Assembly (NCBI RefSeq): GCF_013410565.1
Contig: NZ_JACCFO010000001.1
Span: 1,116,001-1,180,000 of the forward strand
Length of the DNA stretch: 64,000 nucleotides
Direction: 5' to 3'
Source of the DNA: Streptomonospora nanhaiensis
GTDB taxonomy: Bacteria > Actinomycetota > Actinomycetes > Streptosporangiales > Streptosporangiaceae
In this document: piece after piece, positions 9,728 to 18,861 of the stretch
Position numbering within the stretch: the first letter of the stretch is position 1
How the letters are laid out: every line of letters begins with the position of its first letter
Position numbers and translations under genes: made by a program
The notes under the pieces: generated by a model
The model's input: the letters and a program-made list of their open reading frames with translations, nothing else
Told to the model about the DNA's origin: nothing
Database searches by the model: none

Positions 9728-10912
9728 TCAGGCGGTGCGGGCGGCCGCCTGGGCGGCGAGGGCGCGCAGGGCCGCGCGGGCGGGACCGGGCATGGGGGTG
9801 TCGGCGATGTGCGCCAGGCCGGTGCGGAGCAGGCGGGCGATCCGGGACTCCACCTCGGCGCGGGCGCCGAGGTCCTCCAGCAGCGCGCCCAGACCCCGCA
9901 CCCCGGACGGGGTGAGCGCCGGGTCGCCCGAGGCCGTCCGCAGGGTGCGCTCCGCTGCGCCGCCGCGCTCGCGGGCGCGGCGCAGGCCGGCCGACCACAG
10001 CAGGGTGGGCTTGCCCTCGCGGATGTCGTCGCCGACGGGCTTGCCCGTGGCCGCGGGGTCGCCGTAGACGCCGAGGAGGTCGTCGCGCAGCTGGAACGCC
10101 GTGCCGATGGCGGTGCCGTACCCGCGCAGCGCCCGCACCAGGCCGTCGTCGGCCCCGGCCAGGGCGGCGCCCAGATGCAGCGGGCGCTCCACGCTGTAGG
10201 CGGCGGTCTTGAGCCGGTCCACGCGCAGGGCGGTGGCGGGCGCGGTGTCGCCGCTGGCCTGGGCGCGCAGGTCCAGGAACTGGCCGGCGATCAGCTCGGT
10301 GCGCACGTGCCGCCAGGGGGCGCGCGCCCGGCGGCCGGCGCCCAGCCCGGCCGCGGCCTCGGTGAACAGGTCCTCGGCCCACGCCAGGGCGAGGTCCCCG
10401 GCCAGCACGGCCACCGACTCGCCGTAGCGCCCCGCCCGGCCCGCCCACCCCCGCTCGGCGTGCTCGCGCGCGAGCGCGGCGTGCAGCGCCGGACGGCCGC
10501 GCCGCAGCGCCGACCCGTCCATGACGTCGTCCTGGACCAGGGCGCAGGCGTGCAGCAGTTCCAGGGCGGCGGCCGCGCGCAGCGCCGCCCGCGCCCGCGG
10601 GCCGCCCGCGGCTCCCCCGGCCGCGCGCCAGCCCCACCACGCGAAGGCCGGCCGCAGCCGCTTGCCCCCGGTGAGCGTGAAGTCGGCGAGGCGCCGCACG
10701 ACCTCGTCGGCGAACTCCGCGGTGTCGGCGGCGCGGACGTCGGCGGACCGCTCGGCGAAGAACTCCCGCAGGCAGGCGGTCACGGCCGCGGCGACGGCGG
10801 TGTCGGCGCCCGCACCGCCGCCGTCCGGCCCCTGCGGCGCGCCGTGTGCGGCGGGCCGCCGGGCTCCGCCGGCCGCCGCGTCCTCGTGGTGGTTCGCCGC
10901 CTTTCGCCTCAT
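9728..10912 (-). CDS. crtE: Geranylgeranyl diphosphate synthase (polyprenyl synthetase)
   Basis: A 394-residue trans-prenyltransferase supplying GGPP for crtB. It shows GGKRLRP, the first aspartate motif QDDVMD (about residue 126) and the second region FQLRDDLLGVYGD (about 275), as in actinobacterial GGPP synthases. The first ~35 residues are low-complexity, so a later start is possible. It is the first gene of the crtE-crtI-crtB-Rieske operon and diverges from a lipid kinase gene. The second aspartate motif reads DDLLG rather than DDxxD, which is common in this subgroup. Confidence 0.93.
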   Translation of the reverse strand: MRRKAANHHEDAAAGGARRPAAHGAPQGPDGGGAGADTAVAAAVTACLREFFAERSADVRAADTAEFADEVVRRLADFTLTGGKRLRPAFAWWGWRAAGGAAGGPRARAALRAAAALELLHACALVQDDVMDGSALRRGRPALHAALAREHAERGWAGRAGRYGESVAVLAGDLALAWAEDLFTEAAAGLGAGRRARAPWRHVRTELIAGQFLDLRAQASGDTAPATALRVDRLKTAAYSVERPLHLGAALAGADDGLVRALRGYGTAIGTAFQLRDDLLGVYGDPAATGKPVGDDIREGKPTLLWSAGLRRARERGGAAERTLRTASGDPALTPSGVRGLGALLEDLGARAEVESRIARLLRTGLAHIADTPMPGPARAALRALAAQAAARTA

Positions 10913-11147
10913 ACCGCACTAGTTTCAGGATTCACGCACGGTAAACCTCGCCCCGGCCGGCCGCGGCCCCGCGCCGGCGGCCGGCGGGGGCGCCCGCGCT
11001 CCGGCGCGCCTCCGCCGGATCGCGTAGGTTGCGTGGTGAAGCGCGCCTCGGACAGTCGCGGGCGCGTCGAGCGAACGGAGCGGTGCCATCCTCATCGTCA
11101 CCAACAGCGAGGCCGGCAGCGCCCAGGCCGACCGCCTGCAGGAGGCC

Positions 11148-11993
11148 ATGGCGGAACTGGGCGGCAACCCCGAACTGGCCTGGGTCTCCTCGCCCGGGGA
11201 GCTGGACGAGGCCCTCGACCGCGGCCACGACACGGTCGTCACCGCCGGCGGCGACGGCAGCCTGCACGCGCTCGCCAACGCCCTGCACCGGCGCGGTGAG
11301 CTGGGCGAGCGCACCGCCGGGCTCATCCCCATGGGCACCGGAAACGACTTCGCGCGCACCATCCGCATGCCGCTGGAGCCCCGCGAGGCCGGGGCCGCGC
11401 TGCGCGACGCCGTGGCGCGCCCGCTGGACCTGATCGAGGACGACACCGGCGGCATCACCGTGAACGCCGTGCACCTGGGCGTGGGCGCCGACAGCACCCG
11501 CGCGGCCTCGCGGTGGAAGCGGCTGCTGGGCCCGGCGAGCTTCCCCCTCGGCGGCGTGATCGCCGGGTTCGCCGCGCGCGGCTACCGGCTGCGCGTTGAG
11601 GCCGACGGCGAGATCATCATCGACACCAACCACAAGGTGCTCATGGTGGGCCTGGGCAACGGCAAGTTCATCGGCGGCGGCGCGGCCCGGTTCGCCCCCG
11701 ACGCCCTGCCCGACGACGGCATGATCAGCCTGGTGGTGTCGCGCTCGCGCGGGTTCACCAAGCGCGCCGTCCACGCCGTGCGGCTGCACCGGGGCACCCA
11801 CCCGCTGGAGGTCGACGTGCACTACCGCCAGGCGCGGCGGGTCAGCGTCAGCGGCGAGCCGTGCTCGGCCAGCGACGACGGCGAGCTCACCGACGACATC
11901 ACCGCCCGCACCTGGCGGATCCGGCCGCGAGCCTGGCGCTTCCTGGTGCCGCGCGCCTTCGCCGACCACGCCGGAGCCCCGCCCGCGCCCTGA
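11148..11993 (+). CDS. Diacylglycerol/lipid kinase (YegS/DgkB-like); start uncertain
   Basis: Diacylglycerol kinase catalytic domain: the nucleotide loop AGGDGSLHALANAL (about residue 35 from this ATG) and GLIPMGTGNDFAR, then a C-terminal beta-rich lobe with NGKFIGGGARFAP-like sequence. Such enzymes phosphorylate lipids such as diacylglycerol or bacterial long-chain analogues at the membrane. Coordinates begin at the first standard in-frame start, but the homology clearly begins about 20 codons earlier (ILIVTNSEAGSA, from 11088). No ATG, GTG or TTG lies there in frame; see findings. Family is confident, the N-terminus is not. Confidence 0.85.
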   Translation: MAELGGNPELAWVSSPGELDEALDRGHDTVVTAGGDGSLHALANALHRRGELGERTAGLIPMGTGNDFARTIRMPLEPREAGAALRDAVARPLDLIEDDTGGITVNAVHLGVGADSTRAASRWKRLLGPASFPLGGVIAGFAARGYRLRVEADGEIIIDTNHKVLMVGLGNGKFIGGGAARFAPDALPDDGMISLVVSRSRGFTKRAVHAVRLHRGTHPLEVDVHYRQARRVSVSGEPCSASDDGELTDDITARTWRIRPRAWRFLVPRAFADHAGAPPAP

Positions 11994-12193
11994 CGGCGGG
12001 CCGCCGCCCCGCCGGGTTCGCGCGGCGTGGGGCGGTTAACCGCGCGCACCTGTGGTAGCCGCCTCCTCCAGGAGTCCCACGCAGCGTCCCGGGTTTCCCG
12101 GCGCGGGGTCCGCCCTCCGGCCCGCCGCGCCGCCGGGAACTGCCCAGACCTCCGGCCGGAGGCGACCGGAGCGAACGGAAGGAGCCCGCACCC

Positions 12194-13315
12194 ATGGATC
12201 TGACGTTTCTGCAGAAGGCGTACCGGGTCTCCTCCCCCGTCGCGTCGGTGTACATCAACGTCTCGCGCGACAGCGCCGACGCCGAGCACGCCGTCGGCCT
12301 CCGGTGGCGGGAGGCGCGGTCGGAACTGCGCTCCCAGGGCGCCGACGAGGACACGCTGCGCGCGCTGGACGGCGTCGTGGGCCGCAGCGACGGCGGCTCC
12401 GGCGCGCAGGGCCAGGTGGCCTTCGCAGGCGGGGGCGAGGTCGGTTTCGACGCGCTGGTGGCGGCGCCGCCCCAGGACTACGCCGTCCGCGTGGGCCCGC
12501 TGCCCGACCCCCTCCCCTACCTGCGCAACCGCGGCCGGCGGGTCCCCCACGTCGCCGTGCTGGCCGACAGCATCGGCGCCGACCTCGTGTCGGTCGCCGC
12601 GTCGGGGGCGCGCCGCACCGACCGCGTCGAGGGCGGGGACCACCCCACGCACAAGGTCCCCGGAGGCGGCTGGAAGCACAAGCAGATGCAGCGCGCGGTG
12701 GAGGAGCAGGTCCTCAAGAACGCGCGCCAGGTCGCCTCGGCCGTACACGAGCGCGCCCAGCGCGACGGGGCCGAGGTGGTCGTCGTGGCGGGCGAGCCCG
12801 GCGTGGTGCGCGACCTGGTGGACCACCTTCCCGAGGGCACCCGCGCCCGCACGGTGGAGGCCGAGGCGGGCAGCCGCGCCTCGGGGTCCGACAACGCCGC
12901 CTTCGAGCGGGAGCTGGACCGCGTCCTGGAGGAGCACGCCGACGAGGGGCGGCGCCGGGTGGTCGACGGCTTCCTGGAGGGCCGCGGCACCGCCGACCGC
13001 GTCACCGAGGGCCTGGAGGCGGTCGTGGCCACGCTGCAGCGCGGCCAGGTCGACACGCTGCTGTGGTCGGCCGGCGCCGATTTGCGCGGCGAGCGGCTGT
13101 GGAGCGACCCCGAGGGCGCGCGGATCGCGCTGACCGAGCGGGAGCTGCTCGACCTCGGCGCCGAGGAGGCCCTGGAGGAGGACGCGGCGCCCGTCCTGGT
13201 CCGCGCCGCCGCCCAGACCAACGCCGAGCTGGTGTTCGTGCCCGAGGACAAGGTGCGCCTGGAGGGCGGTGTCGGGGCGCTGCTGCGGTTCTCCGACCCC
13301 AGCCTGCCGACGTGA
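12194..13315 (+). CDS. Vms1/Ankzf1-type peptidyl-tRNA hydrolase-like protein (Rv2629 family)
   Basis: A 373-residue protein of the bacterial eRF1-like (BaeRF) group, to which mycobacterial Rv2629 belongs. It has an N-terminal alpha/beta region (MDLTFLQKAYRVSSPVASVYINVSRD begins the family, quoted here in part), a central HKVPGGGWKHKQMQ loop near residue 155 in the place of the eRF1-like catalytic loop, and a C-terminal domain with EDAAPVLVRAAAQTNAELVFV. Relatives in eukaryotes release nascent chains from stalled ribosomes; the bacterial role is inferred. A good GGAAGGAG ribosome site precedes the ATG. It stands alone, convergent with the NTPase gene. Confidence 0.78.
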   Translation: MDLTFLQKAYRVSSPVASVYINVSRDSADAEHAVGLRWREARSELRSQGADEDTLRALDGVVGRSDGGSGAQGQVAFAGGGEVGFDALVAAPPQDYAVRVGPLPDPLPYLRNRGRRVPHVAVLADSIGADLVSVAASGARRTDRVEGGDHPTHKVPGGGWKHKQMQRAVEEQVLKNARQVASAVHERAQRDGAEVVVVAGEPGVVRDLVDHLPEGTRARTVEAEAGSRASGSDNAAFERELDRVLEEHADEGRRRVVDGFLEGRGTADRVTEGLEAVVATLQRGQVDTLLWSAGADLRGERLWSDPEGARIALTERELLDLGAEEALEEDAAPVLVRAAAQTNAELVFVPEDKVRLEGGVGALLRFSDPSLPT

Positions 13316-13330
13316 CGCCCCCGGTGATCC

Positions 13331-13368
13331 GCGCGGGGCGCGCCGCCCGCGGCGGAGGCGCCCCGCGC
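13331..13368. terminator. Shared hairpin between convergent genes
   Basis: An 11-base-pair inverted repeat (13331-13341 with 13358-13368) in the 73-base gap between the converging 12194-13315 and NTPase genes. It could end transcription from both sides. Confidence 0.5.
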
Positions 13369-13388
13369 CGCGGGGGCCCGGTCCCGGC

Positions 13389-16208
13389 CTAGGCCTCCTC
13401 GCCCCCGAAAGGCCGCAGCCGGCGGCGGGGGTCGTCGCCGATGATGGTGCTGCGGACGTGGTACACCTCGTCGAGCAGGGCGCGGTGGACGATCTTCTTG
13501 GCGTGGCCCTCCCGGGCGCGTTCCAGGGCGAGGTCCAGTTCGGCCCTGGCCCCGCGGTAGTCCCCGGCCTGGCCCAGGATCTTGCCCAGCAGGACCTGGG
13601 TGCGCAGCAGGCCCGACAGGTTGCTCAGCCGCTCGTAGCCCGCCTTGGCGCGCTCGGCCTTGTCCCGCGCCTCGGCGGCGCGCCGGGCGTTGAACAGCTC
13701 CTGTGCGGTGTGGCGCAGCGCCCGCGCGTGCCACCACCAGTCCTCCAGGGCGGCGAACCCCTCGGCCGCCGCCTCCATGACCTCCCGGCCCCGGTCCGGG
13801 TCGGTCCGCATCAGCAGCTCGCCCAGGATGAGCCGGGTGCGGTGGCTGCCCCAGGCGTCGCCCGCCCGGCGCAGCAGGTCGTCGGCCTCCTCGACGCGGG
13901 CGACGGCGGCCTCGTGGCTCCACTCGGCCCGGTCCGCCGCGAGGCGGCGGGCGGCCGCTCCGGCGGACCACCGGGGCCGCCCGCCGACGACGCGGACGTA
14001 GACGGGCCAGTTCTCCGTGCCGAGGGCGCGCTCCGCGGCCGCGTGCAGGCCCCGGCTCCAGGCCCGCTCCAGCTCGGCCCGGCGCCGCTCGGACACCGGC
14101 TTCTCCAGCGTGCTGCCGCTGAAGTAGCGCTCCCAACCGGCCCGGCGCGCCTGCTCGGCGCCGGGGTCCAGCAGCAGGTCGCACGCGTCGTACTGGTCGC
14201 GCAGCCGGATCGGGTCCAGGCGGCCCATGGTGCGCAGGCACCGGGCGCGGTACCAGTCGGCGCCGCCGGTGGCCTCCAGGGTGTCCAGGACGTCGCGCAG
14301 GATGAGCCAGGCCCGCAGGTCCTGCCCCAGGTGCCCCAGGACCTCGCCCAGCAGCAGCCCGGCGTTGGCCGCCTGGTCGGTGTCGCCGTGGGCCGCCGCC
14401 TCCGCGCGGGCGGCGACGAGGTGCTCCTGCGCGCGCTCGAAGTCGCCGCGGAACCGGTACAGCTCGCCCAGGTTGCACAGGGTGCGGGCGTGCCAGCGGC
14501 CCTCGCGGCGCTCGCCGAACACCCGAGCGGCCCACACCAGTTCGCTCTCTCCCTCGTCGCGGTCGCCGCGCCGGTAGAGGTTGACGCCGATGGCGCGGGC
14601 GGCGCGGGCCTGCCAGCGCACGTCGCCGCCGGCGAACTCGTCGCGCGCCCGCCGCGCGAGGCCGACGGCGTCGGTGTGGCGGCCCTGGCTGCCGGCGAAC
14701 TCCGCCCGGTCCAGCAGCGAGATCCCGTGGGCCAGCCGGTCGCCCAGGGCGAGGGCGTGGGCGGAGCAGCGGTCCAGGGCCTCGCCCCAGTCCTGCCAGT
14801 AGACCCGCCCGGCCCGGCACAGCGCGGCGATGGCGCGGGCCAGCCGCCAGGCCGCGGCGGTGGCGCCGCGGCTCTCGGCGAGGGTCAGGCAGGCCCGCAG
14901 GTTGTGCCGCTCGGACTCGAACCAGGTGTCGGGGCGCTCGGGCACCCGCAGGTCCAGGCCGGGGTCGGGGGGCGCCGAGGGCACGTCGGGCTCGGTGAAG
15001 CCCCACTCCTGCGGGGCGCGGGTGCGCGCCGCCTCCTGGGCCAGCCACACATAGCCCGCCAGGAGCCGGTCGACGGAGCGGGTCAGGGAGCGCGCCGACC
15101 AGCGCAGCAGCTCCGGACGCGGCACGCCCAGCGCACGCGCGTCGTTGCCCTGGAGGATGGTGCGGACGTCGGCGTCGAGGGCGTAGCGGAACCGGCCGTC
15201 GGCCTCCTCGTTCAGCCGCTTGAGGAGGTAGCGGTCGCACAGCCCGTCCAGCAGCGTCCGGGCGTCGCGGGTGCCCACCCCCAGCAGCGCGGCCGCCGAC
15301 CACGGGGTGTAGCTGCCGAGTCCGACCCGGGCGAACCGGCTGAGCAGCAGCCGCTCGGCGGCCGTGCACTCGGCGAACGCCTCGGCGAAGGCCGCGGTGA
15401 CCCCGGCCGGTCCCAGAAGCACGGTGTTGCGGTCGCTGCGCAGTTCGGCCAGGAGCTGCTCGGGCCGCCAGCCGCCGCGGTCGCGCAGCCGCGTGCCGCA
15501 GAAGGAGATGGACAGCGGGTGGCCCTGGCACTGCTCGGCGATCTCGCGCAGCGCCTCCGGCGCGAAGTCGGCCGCGCGCTCGCCGGCGATCCGCCGCAGC
15601 AGCTCGGCCCCCTCCTCGGGCGTGAGCGGGCCCAGCGGGTAGTGGCGGTAGTGCCGGGCGCCGTGCCGGGCCGCGTCGGCCAGGGCGTCGCTGCTGGTGA
15701 TCAGCACGGCGTTGCGCGGGCCCTCCGGCAGCAGCGGCCTGATCTGCTCGAAGTCCCTGGCGTCGTCGAGCACGACGAGCAGGCCGCGCCTGCGGGTGGC
15801 GGCCTTCCACGCCGCGCTCAGCGCCTTGACGCCGAGGTCGTCGCGCTGCGGGGGCTCGTCGACCAGGCGCAGCATCTCGGCCAGCACCTTCTCGGGGTGG
15901 CGGGGCCTGCGGCGGGGCGGCGCGAAGGGCTGCTCGCGGTGGCCGGGGTGCCGGCCGGCCTCGACGGGCGGTTCGGGGCCGCCGTTGAGGACCTTGGCCA
16001 GCCAGCCGTCGGCGAAGCGGTGCTCCAGGCGCTGGACGAGGTGCAGCGCCAGTTCGCTCTTGCCCAGGCCCCGCCCTCCGGTGACGGCGATGATCAGCGG
16101 GTCGGTGGAGTTGCGGCCCGGTACGCCCGCGAAGTGCTCCTCGACGTCCCGTTCGACGGCCGCGATGACGTCGGCGCGCCCGGCGAAGTAAGGGCTGGCG
16201 TAGGACAT
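13389..16208 (-). CDS. STAND-type NTPase with C-terminal TPR-like repeats
   Basis: From this ATG the protein has about 939 residues. A short lead (SPYFAGRADVIAAV) enters an NB-ARC-like NTPase: Walker A TGGRGLGKSELALHLV (about residue 40), Walker B GLLVVLDDARDF (about 125), then ITSSDA and GHPLSISFCG as in the STAND ARC subdomains. The C-terminal half is helical TPR-like repeats (for example ARTLCNLGELYRFRGDFERA), a scaffold for binding partners. Such proteins are signalling switches; the trigger here is unknown. The domain likely began further upstream with a membrane segment now in another frame (see next entry). Confidence 0.8.
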   Translation of the reverse strand: MSYASPYFAGRADVIAAVERDVEEHFAGVPGRNSTDPLIIAVTGGRGLGKSELALHLVQRLEHRFADGWLAKVLNGGPEPPVEAGRHPGHREQPFAPPRRRPRHPEKVLAEMLRLVDEPPQRDDLGVKALSAAWKAATRRRGLLVVLDDARDFEQIRPLLPEGPRNAVLITSSDALADAARHGARHYRHYPLGPLTPEEGAELLRRIAGERAADFAPEALREIAEQCQGHPLSISFCGTRLRDRGGWRPEQLLAELRSDRNTVLLGPAGVTAAFAEAFAECTAAERLLLSRFARVGLGSYTPWSAAALLGVGTRDARTLLDGLCDRYLLKRLNEEADGRFRYALDADVRTILQGNDARALGVPRPELLRWSARSLTRSVDRLLAGYVWLAQEAARTRAPQEWGFTEPDVPSAPPDPGLDLRVPERPDTWFESERHNLRACLTLAESRGATAAAWRLARAIAALCRAGRVYWQDWGEALDRCSAHALALGDRLAHGISLLDRAEFAGSQGRHTDAVGLARRARDEFAGGDVRWQARAARAIGVNLYRRGDRDEGESELVWAARVFGERREGRWHARTLCNLGELYRFRGDFERAQEHLVAARAEAAAHGDTDQAANAGLLLGEVLGHLGQDLRAWLILRDVLDTLEATGGADWYRARCLRTMGRLDPIRLRDQYDACDLLLDPGAEQARRAGWERYFSGSTLEKPVSERRRAELERAWSRGLHAAAERALGTENWPVYVRVVGGRPRWSAGAAARRLAADRAEWSHEAAVARVEEADDLLRRAGDAWGSHRTRLILGELLMRTDPDRGREVMEAAAEGFAALEDWWWHARALRHTAQELFNARRAAEARDKAERAKAGYERLSNLSGLLRTQVLLGKILGQAGDYRGARAELDLALERAREGHAKKIVHRALLDEVYHVRSTIIGDDPRRRLRPFGGEEA

Positions 16209-16272
16209 GTCGTCGCGCTCGGCCAGGCGCTCGGGGGCCGCGGGCCCCGGCGCGGCCGGCGGCGGATCGGCC

Positions 16273-16495
16273 GGGGGTCCAGCATCCGCGTGCGGATCAG
16301 CTCGTTGACCGTGCCCAGGACGCCGGAGAAGGCGCCGGCGGCCGCCACCAGGAGCAGGGGCGCCTGGGGCAGGAAGTCGCCCACCACGGCCAGCGCGCCG
16401 GCGCACGCCCCCACCGCGGCAAGCACGCCCACGAGCCACCACCGGATGCGCGGTCCGGTCCGGTCGGCCGCACCGGCCCTCGTCTTCACCGGCAT
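16273..16495 (-). pseudogene. Out-of-frame N-terminal membrane segment of the STAND NTPase
   Basis: Starting at an ATG at 16495, this frame encodes two hydrophobic helices (WWLVGVLAAVGACAGALAVV and APLLLVAAAGAFSGVLG) and a juxtamembrane stretch NELIRTRMLDP. Its sense then stops at a run of five C (minus strand, 16273-16277). Past the run the plausible continuation (PADPPPAAPGPAAPERLAE) is in the frame of the NTPase. One extra C would join both into a single membrane-anchored protein of about 1,035 residues. It may be a genuine frameshift, a sequencing error in a homopolymer, or slippage. Confidence 0.6.
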
Positions 16496-16690
16496 CGGGG
16501 GTCTCTGCGCTCCTGTTCGGCTGTGGGGGTCTCGCGCCCGGCCGTGGGGTGCGGTCCGGAGGGACCTCATGGTCGGCCCCCGCGGCGCCGGTGTCCATGC
16601 CCGCGGGTGTTCGGACCGGCGGAGTTCACCGGGTCTTCACGTCGGAGGCGCGGCCCGGCGCCCCGGGGAGCGGGCGGGGCGCGGGGGCGC

Positions 16691-18781
16691 TCACCCGGCC
16701 GGGTCCTCCTTGGCGACGAGCGTGAGCACATCGTAGGTCGCCACGGTCTCTCCGTCACCGTTGCGCACGACCGCGTCCCAGCGCACCTCGCCGTAGTCGG
16801 CTCCGGCGCGCGGGGTGATCTCCTTGGCGGTGAGCTCGACCGCGATGCTGTCGCCCGCCTTGACCGGGGTGCGGAAGCGGAGGTTGTCAACGCCGTAGTT
16901 GGCCAGAACCGGCCCCGGCGCGGGGTCCACGAACAGCCCGGCGGCGAGCGACACCACGAGGTAGCCGTGGGCGACGATCCCGCCGAAGAGGGGGTTGGCC
17001 GCCGCGGCCTCGGGGTCGGTGTGGGCGTAGAAGGTGTCGCCGGTGAACTCCGCGAAGTGGGCGATGTCGTCCAGGGTGACCGTGCGCGGCGCCGAGGAGA
17101 CGGTGTCGCCGATCCGCAGCCGCGCCAGGCTCTTGCGGAAGGGGTGCTCGCCGGTGGCGCGGCGGTGCGCGCCCGTGGTCCAGCGGCCGGTGACGGCGGT
17201 GAGCATGTCGGGCGAGCCCTGCACAGCGGTGCGCTGCATGTGGTGCAGCACCCCGCGCACCCCGCCCAGCTCCTCGCCGCCGCCGGCGCGGCCCGGGCCG
17301 CCGTGGACCAGGACGGGCAGCGGGGAGCCGTGGCCGGTGGACTCCTCGGCGCAGTCGCGGTCCAGCACCAGGATGCGGCCGTGCCAGGGCGCGCACCCCA
17401 GCACCACCGCGCGGGCCACGGCGGGGTCGCGGGTGACGACCGACCCCACCAGGCTGCCGCGCCCGCGCGCCGCCAGGGCGACGGCGTCCTCGACGGTGCG
17501 GTAGCCGATCACCGTGCTGACGGGGCCGAACGCCTCGACGTCGTGGGGCTCGGCGGCGCCGGTGCGGGCGCGCAGCAGGACGGGTGACACGAACGCGCCG
17601 CGCTCGCGGTCGGCGCCGTGGAGCGCGCCGCGGTCGGGGTCGCCGAAGGCGGTGTCGGCGCCGGCGCGCAGGGCGGCCAGGGCCGCGCGGACCTCGGTGC
17701 GCTGGTCCTGCCCGGCCAGGGGCCCCATGTCGACGCCGGGGTCGGCGGGGTCGCCCACCACCACGGCGGCCAGCCGCTCGGCCACCGCCGCCACGACGTC
17801 CTCGACGCGGTGCTCGGGCACCAGGGCGCGGCGGATGGCGGTGCACTTCTGCCCGGCCTTGACGGTCATCTCGGTGACCAACTGGTCGACGTAGAGCGCG
17901 AACTCGGGGTCCTCGGGCGCGACGTCGGGCCCCAGCACCGAGCAGTTGAGGGAGTCGGCCTCGACCTGGAGCCGCACCCCGCCCGCCACCACGGCGCGGT
18001 GGGCGCGCAGCAGCGCGCCGGTGGCGGCCGAGCCGGTGAAGGCGACGGTGTCCTGGGGGCCGAGGTGGTCCAGCAGCCCTTCGGGACCGCCGGCCAGCAA
18101 CTGCAGCGCCCCCTCGGGCAGCAGGCCCGACTCCACGACGCGCCGCACGACGCGCTCGGTGAGGTAGGCGGTGGGCGCGGCCGGCTTGACGACGGTGGGC
18201 AGCCCGGCGAGGAAGGCCGGCGCGAACTTCTCCAGCATGCCCCACACCGGGAAGTTGAAGGCGTTGATCTGCACGGCGACCCCGGGCCGTGAGGTGTAGA
18301 CGTGCTGGCCGGCGAACGTGCCCCCGCGGCCGAGCCGCTCGGTGCGGCCGTCGAGGTAGACGGTGTCGTCGGGCAGTTCGCGCACGCCCCGGCTCGCGTA
18401 GCTGAACAGGGTGCCCAGCCCGCCGTCGACGTCGAAGGCGTTGTCGCGCGCGGTGGCGCCGGTGCGGTGGGACAGCGCGTGGAACTCCTCGGTGAACCCG
18501 GTGAGGTGCTTGGCCAGGCTCTTGAGGATGGCGGCGCGCTCGTGGAAGGTGAGCCCCCGCAGGGCGGGACCGCCCACGCGGCGGGCGTACTCCACCATTC
18601 CGGCCACGTCCAGGCCGGTGCCGGACAGCCGCGCCACGGTCTCGCCGGTGGCGGCGTCGGTGAGCGGCCGGCCCTCGTCGGCCGCGCGGAACCAGGTGCC
18701 CTGCGCGTAGCTCTCCAGTAGTGCGCCCACGGCCGCAGTCCTCTCGCTCAAGCCCGATGCGCCCCTGCCGGCGCCCTTCAT
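16691..18781 (-). CDS. paaZ: Bifunctional oxepin-CoA hydrolase / semialdehyde dehydrogenase (PaaZ)
   Basis: Opens the oxepin-CoA ring of the phenylacetate pathway and oxidises the resulting aldehyde. Residues ~1-520 are an aldehyde dehydrogenase with NAFNFPVWGMLEKFAPA, the VEADSLN general-base region and the catalytic cysteine in AGQKCTAIRR. Residues ~540-690 are an MaoC-type hydratase with FAEFTGDTFYAHTDPEAA carrying the Asp/His pair. At 696 residues it has the full two-domain length. It diverges from paaABCDE over a palindromic operator. An upstream in-frame extension to 18863 would cover the operator and is rejected. Confidence 0.95.
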   Translation of the reverse strand: MKGAGRGASGLSERTAAVGALLESYAQGTWFRAADEGRPLTDAATGETVARLSGTGLDVAGMVEYARRVGGPALRGLTFHERAAILKSLAKHLTGFTEEFHALSHRTGATARDNAFDVDGGLGTLFSYASRGVRELPDDTVYLDGRTERLGRGGTFAGQHVYTSRPGVAVQINAFNFPVWGMLEKFAPAFLAGLPTVVKPAAPTAYLTERVVRRVVESGLLPEGALQLLAGGPEGLLDHLGPQDTVAFTGSAATGALLRAHRAVVAGGVRLQVEADSLNCSVLGPDVAPEDPEFALYVDQLVTEMTVKAGQKCTAIRRALVPEHRVEDVVAAVAERLAAVVVGDPADPGVDMGPLAGQDQRTEVRAALAALRAGADTAFGDPDRGALHGADRERGAFVSPVLLRARTGAAEPHDVEAFGPVSTVIGYRTVEDAVALAARGRGSLVGSVVTRDPAVARAVVLGCAPWHGRILVLDRDCAEESTGHGSPLPVLVHGGPGRAGGGEELGGVRGVLHHMQRTAVQGSPDMLTAVTGRWTTGAHRRATGEHPFRKSLARLRIGDTVSSAPRTVTLDDIAHFAEFTGDTFYAHTDPEAAAANPLFGGIVAHGYLVVSLAAGLFVDPAPGPVLANYGVDNLRFRTPVKAGDSIAVELTAKEITPRAGADYGEVRWDAVVRNGDGETVATYDVLTLVAKEDPAG

Positions 18782-18811
18782 TGCGCCCCCGGCCCCGCAT
18801 CGTGCACACTA

Positions 18812-18833
18812 TTACAGACCGATCGGTCAGTAA
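18812..18833. promoter_or_regulatory. Palindromic operator between paaZ and paaA (PaaR/TetR type)
   Basis: A 22-base near-perfect palindrome with centre GACCGATCGGTC flanked by TTAC and GTAA, only one position per half differing. It sits in the 80-base gap between the divergent paaZ and paaABCDE starts. TetR-type PaaR repressors of actinobacteria bind ACCG..CGGT-like sites; the assignment of this site to PaaR is by similarity and position. No paaR gene is in the window. Confidence 0.72.
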
Positions 18834-18861
18834 ATGATCCGGCGCGATCCCGGGAGGGGCC

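Noticed and set aside
12517-15810. A 1,097-codon open frame on the minus strand
   Set aside because: It is antisense to the Vms1-like gene in part and out of frame over the NTPase; its Arg/Pro/Ala-rich sequence is the shadow typical of high-GC DNA.
13269-16736. A 1,155-codon open frame on the plus strand
   Set aside because: Lies opposite the NTPase gene and has no recognisable domain; shadow frame.
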